Assembly (NCBI GenBank): GCA_034509425.1
Contig: JAVTVJ010000076.1
Location: 5,022,001-5,086,000 of the forward strand
Direction: 5' to 3'
Length of the DNA stretch: 64,000 nt
DNA from: Eopsaltria australis
Lineage: Eukaryota > Chordata > Aves > Passeriformes > Petroicidae
Both the position numbers and the translations under genes were made by a program. The notes beneath the pieces are model-generated. The model ran no database searches and was not told where the DNA came from. It was given only the letters and a program-made list of their open reading frames with translations. This document shows, one piece after another, positions 51,541 to 63,680 of the stretch (position 1 is the first letter of the stretch; each line of letters opens with the position of its first letter).

Positions 51541-54500
51541 GGGAGCTGTCAAGCTCAAGTGTTATGGCAGTGAACTGAGAGAAGCAAAATATGATTGCCA
51601 CCCCAGTGCAAACAGAAAAATTGTTGACCATAAATTGTTACTTTGTTCTTATTTAATTTAGCTGTGTGATTATAAGGTTTTCGTTTTGCTGTCGACTGAT
51701 GATGAAAGACCATAAATAGTCCAAACCTGATGTGTGTTTGTTTCATTTCAGCAGAGACAGAGCTGGCCAATATTTTACCTTGCCTGTGGGACTACTGAAA
51801 GGTCAATAAACTCTTCCACAAAAGTGCTTCAGGACTTTGCATGAGAACAACATTTAGCATCCAGTTTCTGCAGCATCATCCACACAACCTGGCCTGCCAT
51901 CTCTGCTTCTGGTCTCTTTTTTTACTGGTTTCACTGCCCATGATTTTACAATTGCCTCTCCCACTCTTTCATGCACAATACAAAACTTGAGCAGCTCTTT
52001 ATAAAGAGTGCATCATTTCCTTAATTGGCCCCCACCATTTTCTGTGAGTAACTCTAGGAAACATCTTTTGGAGCAGCCTTTATTGTAGGTCGAAGAATAT
52101 TTGGAAATTCATACCTCAGTATGTCTATTTGCTTTCTTAATTATTCATTTAACTGGATTCTGCTTGTTATTTTGTACTTAAATTTTTTTCCAACTTCAAC
52201 ATAGGATTTTTTTCAACAAGTTTCTTTTAACTTTATAAAAAGCCACATTTTACACATCTAAACACAAAACTGCATAATACCCTTTTATCTGTTTTGATAT
52301 AAGCAAGATTGAATTCAGTGACATTCAGTTTGTTCCTTAATTATAGGATTGTCTGTGGTTTTTAAACACTTTCTAAACCACATTTTATCAAACCTCAAAG
52401 CAGTAATTACTTCTACTATTTCTGTTTCTTTTCTTGTTTGATTTCAATGTATTAATGAATTCTCAGATTGTATCTGTGTTCTAGGAAAGTGTGAGAAATG
52501 ACTACAGAGATCATGTTAATGTGATACATCTCATGGTTTCATAAAGGACTTTGGTTTTGTTGTACAAAATATTGTAAAAATAGAACTTTCTCTGTAATAG
52601 TCAATCTTGATTTCAAAATTCTGATTTTCTGCTAAAACCTGGTATCTATTTTCCCTGTAAATCCATGGTGTTGCAAATTACAGAAAGGAATGAACCATGG
52701 GAGTAGAGATAATCTGTTTTCTGTTTGTTGGGTAGCATAGTTGCACTTTGTATACATCAAGAACATTATTATCTTAATAACATATGGATACAAGGTATAT
52801 TTTTAAGATACATCCTTCCTAAATTTTGTGTTCCATGGTAAAGGCTGAACCTGGAAATTATTTCAAAACTTCCATGTTTGAAAAAATATAAGATTCTAAT
52901 TTAGCAGCAGAACCAATAAACAATGGAGCCAAGTTAGGTAACCCTTTTGGTGACTTCATATCTACTTCCATGTGGGAATTATTCCTGCATTTGTTTGACT
53001 GATGGAGAACTTGAAAAGAAACTCCAAGAACCAGCAAGTCAAGGATTTCCTGTAGTGTGTTAATGCACTTAATAATTTTCTTTTTATAGCTTTGCTTCAA
53101 AAATATCACAGTTCTGTGTTGGTCTTTTTCCTCGATAGAATGAACAAGAATTGGCATTTACCTTTTAATTGCATGTGAGCTCTATGCCAAGCTGCCTGTA
53201 TGAAGTTGTCCTGTGTGTGCTGCACTATGAGACATCAGGAGACTCTCCAGCTCCCAGGTGCAGCTGGAGCAGCACATATTCCCTGCTCACCATATTCCCT
53301 CTGTGTCAAGATGGGACTTGAGAGAAAGCCCCGTCTCCCTGCAGTGCTATACTCATTGGGAAGGAAAATCGAGTCTGTGGGAGAAAGGAGTCGGAGCATA
53401 TTTCTGCCACATCCTGATCTGGATAGGGAAGGGCTTGCGTGTGCTAACCCCAGAGGTCTGGGTATGGTCTGGGCTCTGGGGCAAACCAGCATGTGAGTAG
53501 AAGAGGAAGTACATACAGTTTAGTGTGAATTGGGAGCTTACACCTCACTGCCAGGGCCAGTTTTGGGGGGTCATGACAACACATCCACTTCCATTGAAAT
53601 TATTCTCTGGCAAACAATCTGTTGTGCTTTTGGTGTAGAGGTGCCTAAACTTTGAAAAATGTGCTATAACTCTGAAAATCCACCGTTTCCTGATAAATGC
53701 TTTTTACACAAGGTGTTGGGGTAGGTACCTTCTCATAGACATTTGTTCCAGCAGAGAGTGGAGGGTGGAAACCCTGAGCTACCACAGCACAGCTCCATGG
53801 CATCTAGAGATACTAATTTGGATCAAGAAGCTTTGTGAATGTATTATTTTGGTACTGAGCAAAGCTGAACTACTCAGCCTTCCAACTTAAGCTCTATCAC
53901 TTAGTGCCTGTGTGTGTGTATGTGTCTGCACCCCACTGTCAAGACCCAGCAATCTTTCCTTTGGCTACCTAGAACCCCACCTGTGTTTAATGTGGTCTTA
54001 TTATTTTACCTTCTCCCACCTCCATCTGACCATACAGCCTTCACAAAACTTTCCAGCTGGTAGGAAAACCACCTAAAACAAGACTCATGTGAATGTATGA
54101 AATCATGTTCATGGCAGGTATTTACTGCTAAGCAAATCACCTGGAGTGATGTAGGGACATTTGGGGTGCAGTTAGTCTCATCTTCAATGAGATGTTGAAA
54201 ATCAGGCCTGAAAGTGGCTGGGATGAGCAATTCAAAAGGAGGCATTGCCTTTACAGGTATCTAGCATTTAATAAAGCTAATTCCACTTGACAGTACCTGT
54301 GTAGAAATACCCATGAAACTAGTTCTTGCTGAGTTTGAAAATGCAACATAAGGAATGGTGGCACTGTAGAAATGCTGTTGTTGGAGAGAGGACATGGAAA
54401 AGTTTATGGATATCTGTGTGGTTTTGCAGTGATTCTGTTTACTGGGAAAGGATCAGCTATGAAATGTGTTTAATATAGTGAACATATCTCACACACAGCT

Positions 54501-54849
54501 TTATTCATTTCCTCTGATTCACACAAAATTACCTTTTCACTGTGCCAGCCATACAGGATTCTTCATTTCCCAAGTCTTTACTCATACCACAACTCTCTGT
54601 GATGTCTGTTATAAGCAACTCCTATCTGATTGATCATGAGCAATGAACAATACTTCTAATATGCCTATATTATTAGTATAATGTTATCCCCCCAACTGAC
54701 CAAGCTCACCTTTCATGATCTTCTGCTCTAAACTTTCTCTGTGATTCTGTGGGCAGTGAATTGTATTTCTAGGTTATCAGATGTTAATTTACCTTTAGAA
54801 CCAGGAGGTCTGATCAGATTGGTACAGTGTTCCTATGGCTAAGTCCTGA
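51541..54849. other. Non-coding stretch, no gene recognised
   Basis: A GC-richer block at 53200-53510 has overlapping frames on both strands (80-98 codons) with no domain. It may be old repeat. A short TG-rich run is at about 53907-53930. No gene is supported. Confidence 0.55.
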
Positions 54850-55520
54850 AAATCTGCAAGGATGAAGGTTGAACATCCCCCCTGGATAACCTATGGCACC
54901 ACCTGACTGTCCCCATGATGAAAATGTTTCTCCTCATGTCCAGTCTCAAATTCTTCTGTTTCTATTTAAGTGCACTGTCACCCAGTCTGGCATCTCCAAA
55001 TCTGACAAGAGTACACTCTGCCACCTGCTCCAGGTCATTGATGAAGGTGCTAATCATGTCAGGACTGACCCCTGAGCCTGATCATGTAACTGGAGTATTA
55101 TACCTTCATTTCATCCACTTACCCAAACCATAACATCCCAATCCGGAAACAGATACAAGAACCTGGATGTTTCAGGAGATACATTGAAAAGATTTCTGAA
55201 AATGAGATTTATTACTGCTCTTTCTTCATTTAGAAATTAGTAATTTTATTTTAGAAAGCAATTCAATTGGTCAGCATTGATTTAGCCTTTGTAAACACAT
55301 GCTGAGTATTCCCAACCACATGATTCTAACTCACATGTAGAGAAATGTGCTCCAAGAGCACTTACTCCATGATTTTCCTAGGGACTGAAGTGACACTCTC
55401 GAATTCTTAGTTCTCTGGATATTTATCTTGGTCTTTTATGAAAAATTTTCCTTTCCTCAGTTGTCAGGCACAGCCCCTCCCCTCCCTAGCTTTTCAAAGA
55501 TGGCAGATTACCAAACAGGG
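54850..55520 (-). repeat. CR1 LINE fragment (antisense)
   Basis: On the plus strand the phrases are those of an antisense CR1 running from near its 3' end inward: 'ggataacctatggcaccacc', 'ccccatgatgaaaatgtttc', 'tcctcatgtccagtctcaaa', 'ctgctccaggtcattgatga', 'aggactgacccctgag', then 'cctttgtaaacacatgctga', 'ttactccatgattttcctag', 'ggactgaagtgacactctcg', and 'cttttcaaagatggc'. The last phrases come from further upstream in CR1, so the copy has internal gaps but keeps collinear order. The open frames 54893-55133 are not genes. Confidence 0.8.
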
Positions 55521-57117
55521 CTGTCTTCTGGAAGCAGGGACAGAAGCAAGATTTGTTGTAATTTGTTGTGGTGGCTTGAACAGTACAGTCCACTTGCACA
55601 CACCTTGCTCTTTGTGTAGCCTTCAACCCACACTGTATCTGACAGCTCACAGCCAGCTGACATCCATGCGTTACTCTGCCACTCTTTATTAGCTTGAATG
55701 TGTTCTTTATGGAGTACAGGATCATTTTGTATTTGTCTTATTAGTATTTGGGCTTAGTGATTGGCATTTTGGAACATTTTAGACTTAAGTATTAACTTTG
55801 TCTCTTTTCCTTAGTCACAATGTGATATCAAGAAGAGGGGGAAAACCAACAAAAAATGGATTGGGAAAGTAAAAGACTCTTCATTATTATACACATTTAC
55901 AGAGAAAGAGACTTATTTGCAGAACAACTACTGCTTTTGTGAAACATCTTGTGTATAAACCAATCATTAGAATCTTACTAATTGCCCATTAATTGATAAG
56001 ATAATTACCACCACTCAAAAAATCAGCCTCTCCAATTCAGAATCAGATGTATCAATCAGGTGTTTAAAACAGGTATCTATGAGGTCTGCCAACTCACATC
56101 ATCCTTCTTTCAGCAATCACTTTGGTTGGACATATTTGGTAAGGCTTTTGTAATCAAGTACTGATGTGCTAAATTCAGGTGATGGAAAATCCATTGTGTC
56201 AGTCATTAAATTGTTTCATTGGGCACGATTGTCATTTGAAGATTGACACTTTATTTCTTACCCCCAATTTGTCTAGTTTCAAATTTCAGACTTGAAACTA
56301 GACAAATTATTATATCCCTTTATCTACTAATAGTATTCCTCTGCTCTTTGAAGTCTTTTCCTGTGTACTACATGAAGGCTGTGATCAAGTGATGGTGTAG
56401 TCTGTGTTTTGAGAAATTAAATAAAATGCCTTTATTTTCTTATACTTTAATGTGGCTTTTTAAAATTTTGTGTGGCTCAGTTCCATCTTTTGTCTTTTTT
56501 TCTTTTTTTAAAATCTTTCAAGTTTTTCTGCCTCTCTTTACAAAGTGTAAGGCTTAGCAAAGGTTTCCAGAAAAGGTCTCATTAATTCTATGTGTCATAA
56601 TAATAATCTCTCTTCACTCTACCCCTGCTGCTTTTATGCCAAAGATTGCACCTGCTATCATAGCTGCTGCATCAGTCAGAAAGACATGGCTGGCTATTCC
56701 TGCCCTGCAGAATAAAATTTGTATAAGGAGCCAGGGGCAGGAATCTTCACATAATTTAGGAAAAATAACAGTGACAGCTGTTAAATATGTATTATGGAAA
56801 CATAGCAAGGCCATATTTTGTCTGAATCTTATGCAGGGTGGGTGCTTACAGTCTGCTGAAGGTTTCAGGAACATTGTGGGGCTAAGGCTACTTGTACAGT
56901 CAGTGGGAAAATGTTTCTGAAGCATTCTCTCAGCTCTACGACTGCTACTCTGCACATCATGGTAGAACCTAACTTTATTCTTGCACAGCGATCCAACTCA
57001 GTTCCCAGAAGCGGTTAACCCTCCAGCTGCTGAACTCCCTGCATTAGTAGCTATCTAACTTTAATCATCCCCCACCAAAGTCCAGGTCATGGTCCCTAAT
57101 TCCATGGCTGCTTTTAA
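55521..57117. other. Non-coding stretch with a perfect hairpin
   Basis: Contains the 17-bp perfect inverted repeat at 56266-56308 (listed). The frames at 56614-56955 (minus) and 56636-56920 (plus) overlap each other and show no domain. No gene is supported. Confidence 0.55.
56266..56308. repeat. Perfect 17-bp inverted repeat with 9-base loop
   Basis: AATTTGTCTAGTTTCAA at 56266-56282 is followed by a 9-base spacer (56283-56291) and then by its exact reverse complement TTGAAACTAGACAAATT at 56292-56308. Neither flank extends the pairing. Perfect arms in otherwise decayed non-coding DNA suggest a recent origin, for example by template switching during replication, rather than an old transposon. 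No transcription signal is evident around it. Confidence 0.92.
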
Positions 57118-57386
57118 TTTTCACAGGATCACAGAGTGAGTTGGGTAGGCACCTCCAGGAATCATCTAGGCCAACCCCTTGCTCAAAGCAGGGTCACCTT
57201 CAGCAGGTTACTCAGGGCCAAATCCAGTCAGGTTTTGAATATCTCAATGAATGGAGACAGTACAGCGCCTGTGGGGAATTTATTTCAGTGGCTAACCACC
57301 ATGAAAAAGTTTTTTTTCTGATGTTTAAATGGAAATTTGTTGTATTGCACTTCATGCACATTTGTTATTCTTGTCACCGGACATGA
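57118..57386 (-). repeat. CR1 LINE 3' fragment (antisense), copy 1
   Basis: The plus strand begins near the CR1 3' end and runs inward: 'atcacagagtgagttgggta', 'ggaatcatctaggccaaccc', 'cttgctcaaagcagggtcac', 'cttcagcaggttactcaggg', 'aatccagtcaggttttgaat', 'cagtggctaaccaccatgaa', 'aaagttttttttctgatgtt', and ends at 'cttgtcaccggacatgactg'. The match is close and collinear, so the copy is fairly well preserved. Open frames 57136-57386 through it are not genes. Confidence 0.92.
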
Positions 57387-57530
57387 CTGAGAAGGAACAT
57401 AGAATTGTTCAAACTGGATAGGATCATTATGATCATTGAGTCCAGCTGTTATCTGACACTACTTAGTCCACCACTAAATCAGACCTTAACACCATATCTA
57501 CATGTCTTTTAAATGCCTTCAGGGTTGTTA
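57387..57530 (-). repeat. CR1 LINE 3' end (antisense), copy 2, first part
   Basis: A second CR1 3' end begins only a few bases after copy 1: 'aacatagaattgttcaaact', 'ggatcattatgatcattgag', 'tccagctgttatctgacact', 'acttagtccaccactaaatc', 'acatgtcttttaaatgcctt', 'cagggtt'. The subfamily looks different from copy 1, since it carries the 'cactacttagtccaccactaaa' type of 3' end. Confidence 0.88.
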
Positions 57531-57724
57531 TTACAATCTAATTAGCGAGGGGTGCCTGTGCCCAGATTAAGGTACAAACAAGACCATATGCCAATGCCAA
57601 CATTGTGGATTTTATTTAACAATGTGCATGAGGTAGACAGATAGAAATGAAAAAGAGGGGTGGGAGAGAAAGAGAGGATCAAGCAGAAAATAGTCACCAC
57701 TCATGGATCTGCTCTGTCGTCTTT
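57531..57724. repeat. Non-CR1 sequence interrupting CR1 copy 2, possibly LTR-like
   Basis: About 190 bases replace the CR1 sequence expected here. The phrases 'gtggattttatttaacaatg' and 'gaaaaagaggggtgggagag' faintly recall an LTR type I associate with passerine birds, but I cannot name a family. I see no target-site duplication. It could instead be diverged CR1 or a deletion filled by other DNA. Confidence 0.3.
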
Positions 57725-58110
57725 GCTCTTCTGATCAGGTATTATACACACTGGTTAAATCCCCTCATGCCTTCTTTTCTCCAGGCTGAACAGTCCCAGT
57801 TCTCTCAGTCTCTCCTTGTATGATGGATGTTCCAGCCCCCTTTGGGGCCCTTTGCTGGACTCACTCCAGTATGTTTGTGTCTTTCAGGTTGGGAGTGGCC
57901 CAGCACTAAACACAGCACTCCAGAAATGTCTCCCCATGGTTAAGCAGATGGAAAGGATCACCTCTCTAAACCTGTTTGAGATGTTCTATCCAATGCAGCC
58001 CAGGATGCTGCTAACAAGCAACAAAATCCAGTTCTCATGTGAACTGCAGGTACATCTCAGGGCCAAGAGCTCAGTTTTGTTCCTTTCTCCCAGCTGTCAC
58101 ATGAGAAGTT
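57725..58110 (-). repeat. CR1 LINE (antisense), copy 2, second part
   Basis: CR1 matching resumes on the plus strand with 'aaatcccctcatgccttctt', 'ttctccaggctgaacagtcc', 'cagttctctcagtctctcct', 'tggggccctttgctggactc', 'actccagtatgtttgtgtct', 'aacacagcactccagaaatg', 'ggatcacctctctaaacctg', 'caatgcagcccaggatgctg', and 'catctcagggccaagagc'. The order continues from the first part (57387-57530) toward the CR1 5' side, so both likely belong to one insertion. An open frame 57816-58181 through it is an artefact. A T15 run follows at 58132-58146. Confidence 0.88.
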
Positions 58111-61100
58111 TATCATATTTCTTTATCTTGCTTTTTTTTTTTTTTTATACCAACACCTATCTTGGCTGCATGATAGATTAGTTCATCAAACGAGGCAGGA
58201 GTTCCTCATCACACATGCTTTAAAGCACTCACTAGAGGGGTGCTCAAAATCTCCTAGACTATACCCTGATTGTTTTCCTTCTTTTAATGTACTCTGATTA
58301 TTAGGCTGCTTTTTTATTTGGCAAAACCAAAGAGTTTTGGCCACCGTCCTATTTGCAAATAGGTGGTCCTGTACTGCTAAGAGTTCATTCTTAAAAAGAG
58401 TGAAACACCTCAATACCAAAAAGACATTTGCCACCTTGAAAACTCTTTTTGCTTCAAAGTTAATGAAGGGAGTTAGATACTTGGATGGATTGGATTTTCC
58501 TCTGCAGATCTTCATGAGTACTGACTTCCTCTCACTTTCTCTATATGACGCCTAGGATGTCCATATGTGGATCATACAGACTAAAGTGTTTGAAATGGTG
58601 GCAAAGCCAAATTTACATTTCCAGGTGCCCTGAAATTTTGCAACAGCCAGTTGCAAGCGTGGACAGGCCATTTATTACTCAGATGGCAGCTTTGGTTTCT
58701 GAGTTGTTCTTGTGACAGGAGTCTGTTCACATTGAGCCCCTCAAGCAGAATCAGTGGTTAGAAATAGTGAAACTGTAAGCAATAGCACTTGGTCCTTCTA
58801 GCATCACTGCTTTGCTAAAGTCAATACACTCTGTATTTTAAGGATAGATATCTCTCAGTGCTTTGAAAGGAAATATTGGTATTCCTGTCTTCTGAAAATA
58901 TTAGAGAAAGGAAAGAAAGAAAAAAAGCCAATCCATTTTGTTTTGATTTGTTGTTGCAAAACTGAAATTGAACTGCCTGGCCAGCTCTTCTCAGAGATGC
59001 AGGATGTGATCTCTCCTCAGCCTCTCTTGTCCTCTGTTGCCTTAGAGTCTCTTGCTTTCTGTGTGTGCTGGTCATCAGAGGTGGCAGAGCTACCTCTCAG
59101 GAAAGTGAAGGCAGTTTGCTGGCTGCTTCCCATGGTCCAGTCAGGTTGTGAGATGCAGTTTTGTACTAATCCCAACAGAGACCTCCTAGCAGATTCTGTC
59201 ACTTTTGGCTTAAAATCTCAACTCTGGGTCAAATTGGTACTGAGAGGGCAAACTCTTGTGGGCTAAATAGGTGTTATCAAAATCTTTTAAAATCAGCCCC
59301 TATGAACATAGTTGTCTCTGCAGAAGTGCAAATAAATATGAAAAGAAAGATGATTTTATAAGAGAAAAAGCAGAAAACAACATTTTCACTACTATACTTC
59401 TGCAAATTAATATCATGCTGTAACTTACTTTTCCTGTCAGTTTGGCAGGATGTACTTTTTCACCAATTTTATTGCTTTGCTGAATCGTTTCCCTAGTGTT
59501 TATAAATGACAACTCTCTATGTTGGTTTTTCTCCAGACATTGTATATAATATTTGCCTGGTCATTAATAGTACTACCTGTCTCCCTTTCATTCTTAATAA
59601 CATTCATTTTCCCGAATAGACTGAATGGGCAAGTTCCACAAAAGGGAAAAAGGAATAGCAGATGTGAACCAGCAGGTTGGTCTTTTTTTCCAGGAACTTT
59701 TCCCAACCAGCAAAGCCTATAGTAGCAGAGATAGTAGGGTGATCATTTTATCACAGCCCTCAGAATAAAGTGGTTCAGATTTACCAGGCTTAAATATCAT
59801 CTGAGAGGGTTTACTCTGTATTTCCTTACTGATTAGGTTGTGTGACAGCTCTGGAGACAGGTGATGGGAGGGTATAGAGCTGCGACTGAATGAAACTGAG
59901 CCCTGAATATCACAGTGGTACATTGCAACATTTAAAACAAAACGGAGAACAGTACCTTTACCTTGTTAGAGGAAATACTGACTTAGATTCCTGATTCATT
60001 TTGAATCTTTAACTATTGAAATTGAAACCTTGCTCTCAGACTTGATCTCTGTTCAGATGTGAATTCAGAGCAAACGACACAACTTTCTGTAAAGATTCAC
60101 TGTTTAAAAGGAAGGAAAGGAAATGTCCCAGACATTTTCCCTGTGATAATTTGTAATCCTACAGGTTTGTAGGAGAAATATACAGAAGTCAGTTCATGCT
60201 ATCTTTCAAAGTCACAGGGACCTCTCCTACTAAAGACACTTCCAGAAATGTAACAATGTCCAAGGTGACCACTCCAAAACAGATGCTCTCACACTGGGGG
60301 GGAGTCTGTGTTAGACATGTTGAGGTTAATTGAATGTGGCAACCCTTAAAATAAAAGATAGGTGCTATCTTTTGATAATTTTTCCATTTTTTCTCTTTGA
60401 ATACACTAGATAATATGACTTCGGACTACTGTTTAGGTGTGGGGCTTTGTTTTTGGTTTTTTGTTTGAGAAGAAATGCAGTTGTCCATTTCTCAGGTTAA
60501 TTACAGATCATTACAATCTAACAGCTTTTCTTGACATGCTGCTTGTTTTGGGCTGATGTTCCACTACTTCTCATTTTCAATCTTTTATTTTTCTCAGTGT
60601 TTGACTTTCACTTAAAATTATATTTAATTTTGTCCATGTTCCAATATGTATTAAAATGCTACTGTCTGAACCTGACTCAGAATCAAGGCCTTGTTGCATA
60701 TTCAAATAAAATACCTCATACCTAACTAATAAATTGAAAAGTATTTCATTCCGTGAGTGTCAATAGAATTTGATTCAGGATTAAGAACCCTTTTGTCTGC
60801 AGTTGTGAATATTTAATGTATGAAACAGGAATATGTTTTTTTTGGTGAAATTTGAAGATAAAGTGGCAAATATTTTTGTTCATTCTATGTTGCATTCATA
60901 GGAATGACAGTAAAATAGAAGGGTCTTGTGGGCAGGGTAACAGTTTTATGCATTTACTTGAGTAATAAAATGATCTAGTTACATATCTAGAGGGAATAAA
61001 TTGAAATTACTTGAAGAACAGATGAAAATTTAGCTTGTGGTTAGGGCTTTGGTATTGGCCTCAAGATGTCAAGATTCAATCCCTGCTATGTTGAAAATGT

Positions 61101-63559
61101 GGTCTGGTAATTTAGCCTCTACTTGTCTCATGACATTTTTAAGGGTAATATAGCACTAATGTCCTGTGAAAGTCTATTACCTATTTTCTCAATTAAAAAC
61201 CTACTTGGAATAGAATTTTGGTATAGATTTAATCAATTTCATTTTTGGTTGTGGAATGGGAAGACAGCATTGATCTTTTTCTGCTAGAAGTTATGTTTGT
61301 GAAAACACGTCTCCTGAAGTTTCATGTTCTGTAACCATTACTATAACAAGGCTTTATTTCTTTCCCCCTGAAACTTTATCATCGGGCTGATCTGGCTAGC
61401 TCTTGCATAATTCATGTTGGGTACACAGATCTGAGTCATTTCCTGCACAGTGCAAATATTGTAGTGTTCCTAAGATATTAATTTCAGCTTTAATGTAATT
61501 TGGCTTGATTTTCAGTTGTTCTGAAGATCAAGGCAAATGTCTTTGACATTGGTAGCAAATGAGTAGCATGTCCTGGAGAGAGCCTGGCCTGCTACTGCTG
61601 TACTGCACATAGGGAGGATGGACAGCCCCATCCACAAATGGGTTCCTGTTCATTTGGTCCCTAATATACTGAATTACAGTCTGACTCCCACAAATACATA
61701 AAGGCAGGAAGGAATAGACTACAGAAAAGAATATGTTAACAACTGCATTTTTTGCTGTTGTACTAGGGGAGATCAGATTCAGAGTTTCAGTAACATTTAA
61801 AAGAGATAATATCTTGATGAGCAATTTATTGGCTCATATTTCTGTAAAGACATATTTAAAAAGCATTCTAGTTTCCAAAAAAGTTCTTTTGTTGTGACAT
61901 CTTATATCTTCCTTTCAGCTTAGCTCTCCTAAGTTTTCTAGTGTATTGGTCACGGCAAGTAGTGGCATTAGTTGAGAAAACCATCCTGCATGAGAAACAC
62001 TCTGTCTCCAAACACATCCTGCTTCACTAACTTGTTTGCAAAATTTTTATTACATTTTGCTTTTAAGTTTGAGGTTTAACTTTTAAAATCTTTTTTAGCT
62101 CTGGTTAATATTCTGCAGGAACTTATATATTATTTAAAATAAATCATAGTGTTATGCAAAATATTCTGCCCCTATAGTAATTCTCTTAAATATTATTTTT
62201 AAATAGATGGATTAGAAACTCCACTGTTCCAGTTTCACTGGGTGGCTATTGCATGTTCCAAATACATATTTTGATGAACACTGCTTAAACCATTGCCTCT
62301 GTCTTGATGTAGAATAAAAATTTCTGCCATGGAGAAGAAAATATAGCTACAGGCAAGAACAGAAGAAATTCTTGTAATGCTTAAGCCTTGGAAGAAAGAA
62401 CATTTGCTCAACAAAATAAAAGTCCTCTGTAGGAAAGGATGGGACAGATTTACTGCAAATGGAAAGCATAAAGGATCACTAGAATCAATGTATCCTCCTC
62501 AGCTTTCTGTTATTTTTAATGGTTTACCTAATACTATTGAGAATTGAATTTTCAGGTGTGGATATGATACTAATGCAGGAAACACAGCAAATAACAAAGG
62601 ACAATGAAGCTCGACCCAGAGGACTTAAATCATTTAAATGCCTTTTTCTAAGAGATGATGTAAAATAGCAAAGAATCCAATGAGGGAACAAACAGAATGT
62701 CACTGCAGCATGTTACTAGGAGTTTGTAATAAATCTGGGGAGTTATTATGGAGATACTCCCCATGGCCTTCAACCCACTGTGCTTCTGTATTGGAGAAGG
62801 CAACCAGAATTGCCAGGAGTACAATATAAATCAGAAAAGATAGTATTATTGTAGATAAAGTAGTTAGACTGCACCTAGAGCACTATAAACAACACTGAAC
62901 CTCACACCTAAGAAAAGACCTAAGTGCCCATGGGGGTGCAATAGGGAGCAGACAGATTCGGTCTCAAAGGCATTTGTCTGAGGAACTGGCGTGTTTTTAG
63001 TGACTGAGATAAGATTTTGTGCTGAAATAGCAGAGATTCTCCAAACTGTGGAAAGGATTAATGGAAAAGGCTCAGGCAAGTAAGTCGACCATGCATCAGC
63101 TAAGCAGAGATTGCCCAAAGCATTATGAGGATTTGAGCAAACATCCAATGTTTTACTTTTGCCCATTTTTAGAACTCCTAGCCACTTCAGGAACTCACTG
63201 CAGCAGATGGCTGCTCCCAGTCACTGAACTGTGAAATAGTTAGGGAATTCACTCCACTGGTCAGTGTTTGTTGGAGGAGCTTGTTGGAGGTAGAGTGAAG
63301 TGCATTGTGTGATTCCTTGAGCTTCGTGATAATTCACCAACCTCTCCTGAGCAGGAACTTCTCACTGACATTTAATCTGCTGGGTAGGAGCAGCATTCAG
63401 GCTGGCCATTTTAATGCAGCTGATCTATCAGACTTTGAAGCTGCTGAAGGGCAGACCAGTAGTCTATTCTGGGAAAAAAATGGAGGGCTATAGGTACCGT
63501 GGAGATGGTCAGTAGCTGTCTAGATTTAGTTTTTTACCTACTCCATGACATAATACTGA
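58111..63559. other. Non-coding stretch, no gene recognised
   Basis: Frames at 58186-58515 (minus), 58943-59266 (plus), 61528-61824 (minus) and 62864-63166 (minus) are 98-109 codons and show no domain. No repeat is recognised in this stretch beyond the T15 run at its start. Confidence 0.55.
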
Positions 63560-63680
63560 CATCAAGCAGAAAGGATGGCCTAAAGTCTTTCCTGGAGCTG
63601 GATAGGTTAGACTCACCTATCACATGGGCAGATAAAGTGCATAAACACCATGAAGTTCAACCAGGACTCTGGATGAGAGA
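63560..63680 (+). repeat. Possible decayed CR1 remnant (sense)
   Basis: The phrase 'ggagctggataggttagact' followed after about 25 bases by 'acaccatgaagttcaaccag' resembles a CR1 block in which a 'ggatctggacaggctgga' phrase is followed by 'aatgccatgaagttcaacaa'. The rest does not match well, so this could be chance. Confidence 0.3.

Noticed and set aside
57816..58181. 121-codon plus-strand open frame
   Set aside because: It lies antisense within CR1 copy 2 and is explained by that repeat.
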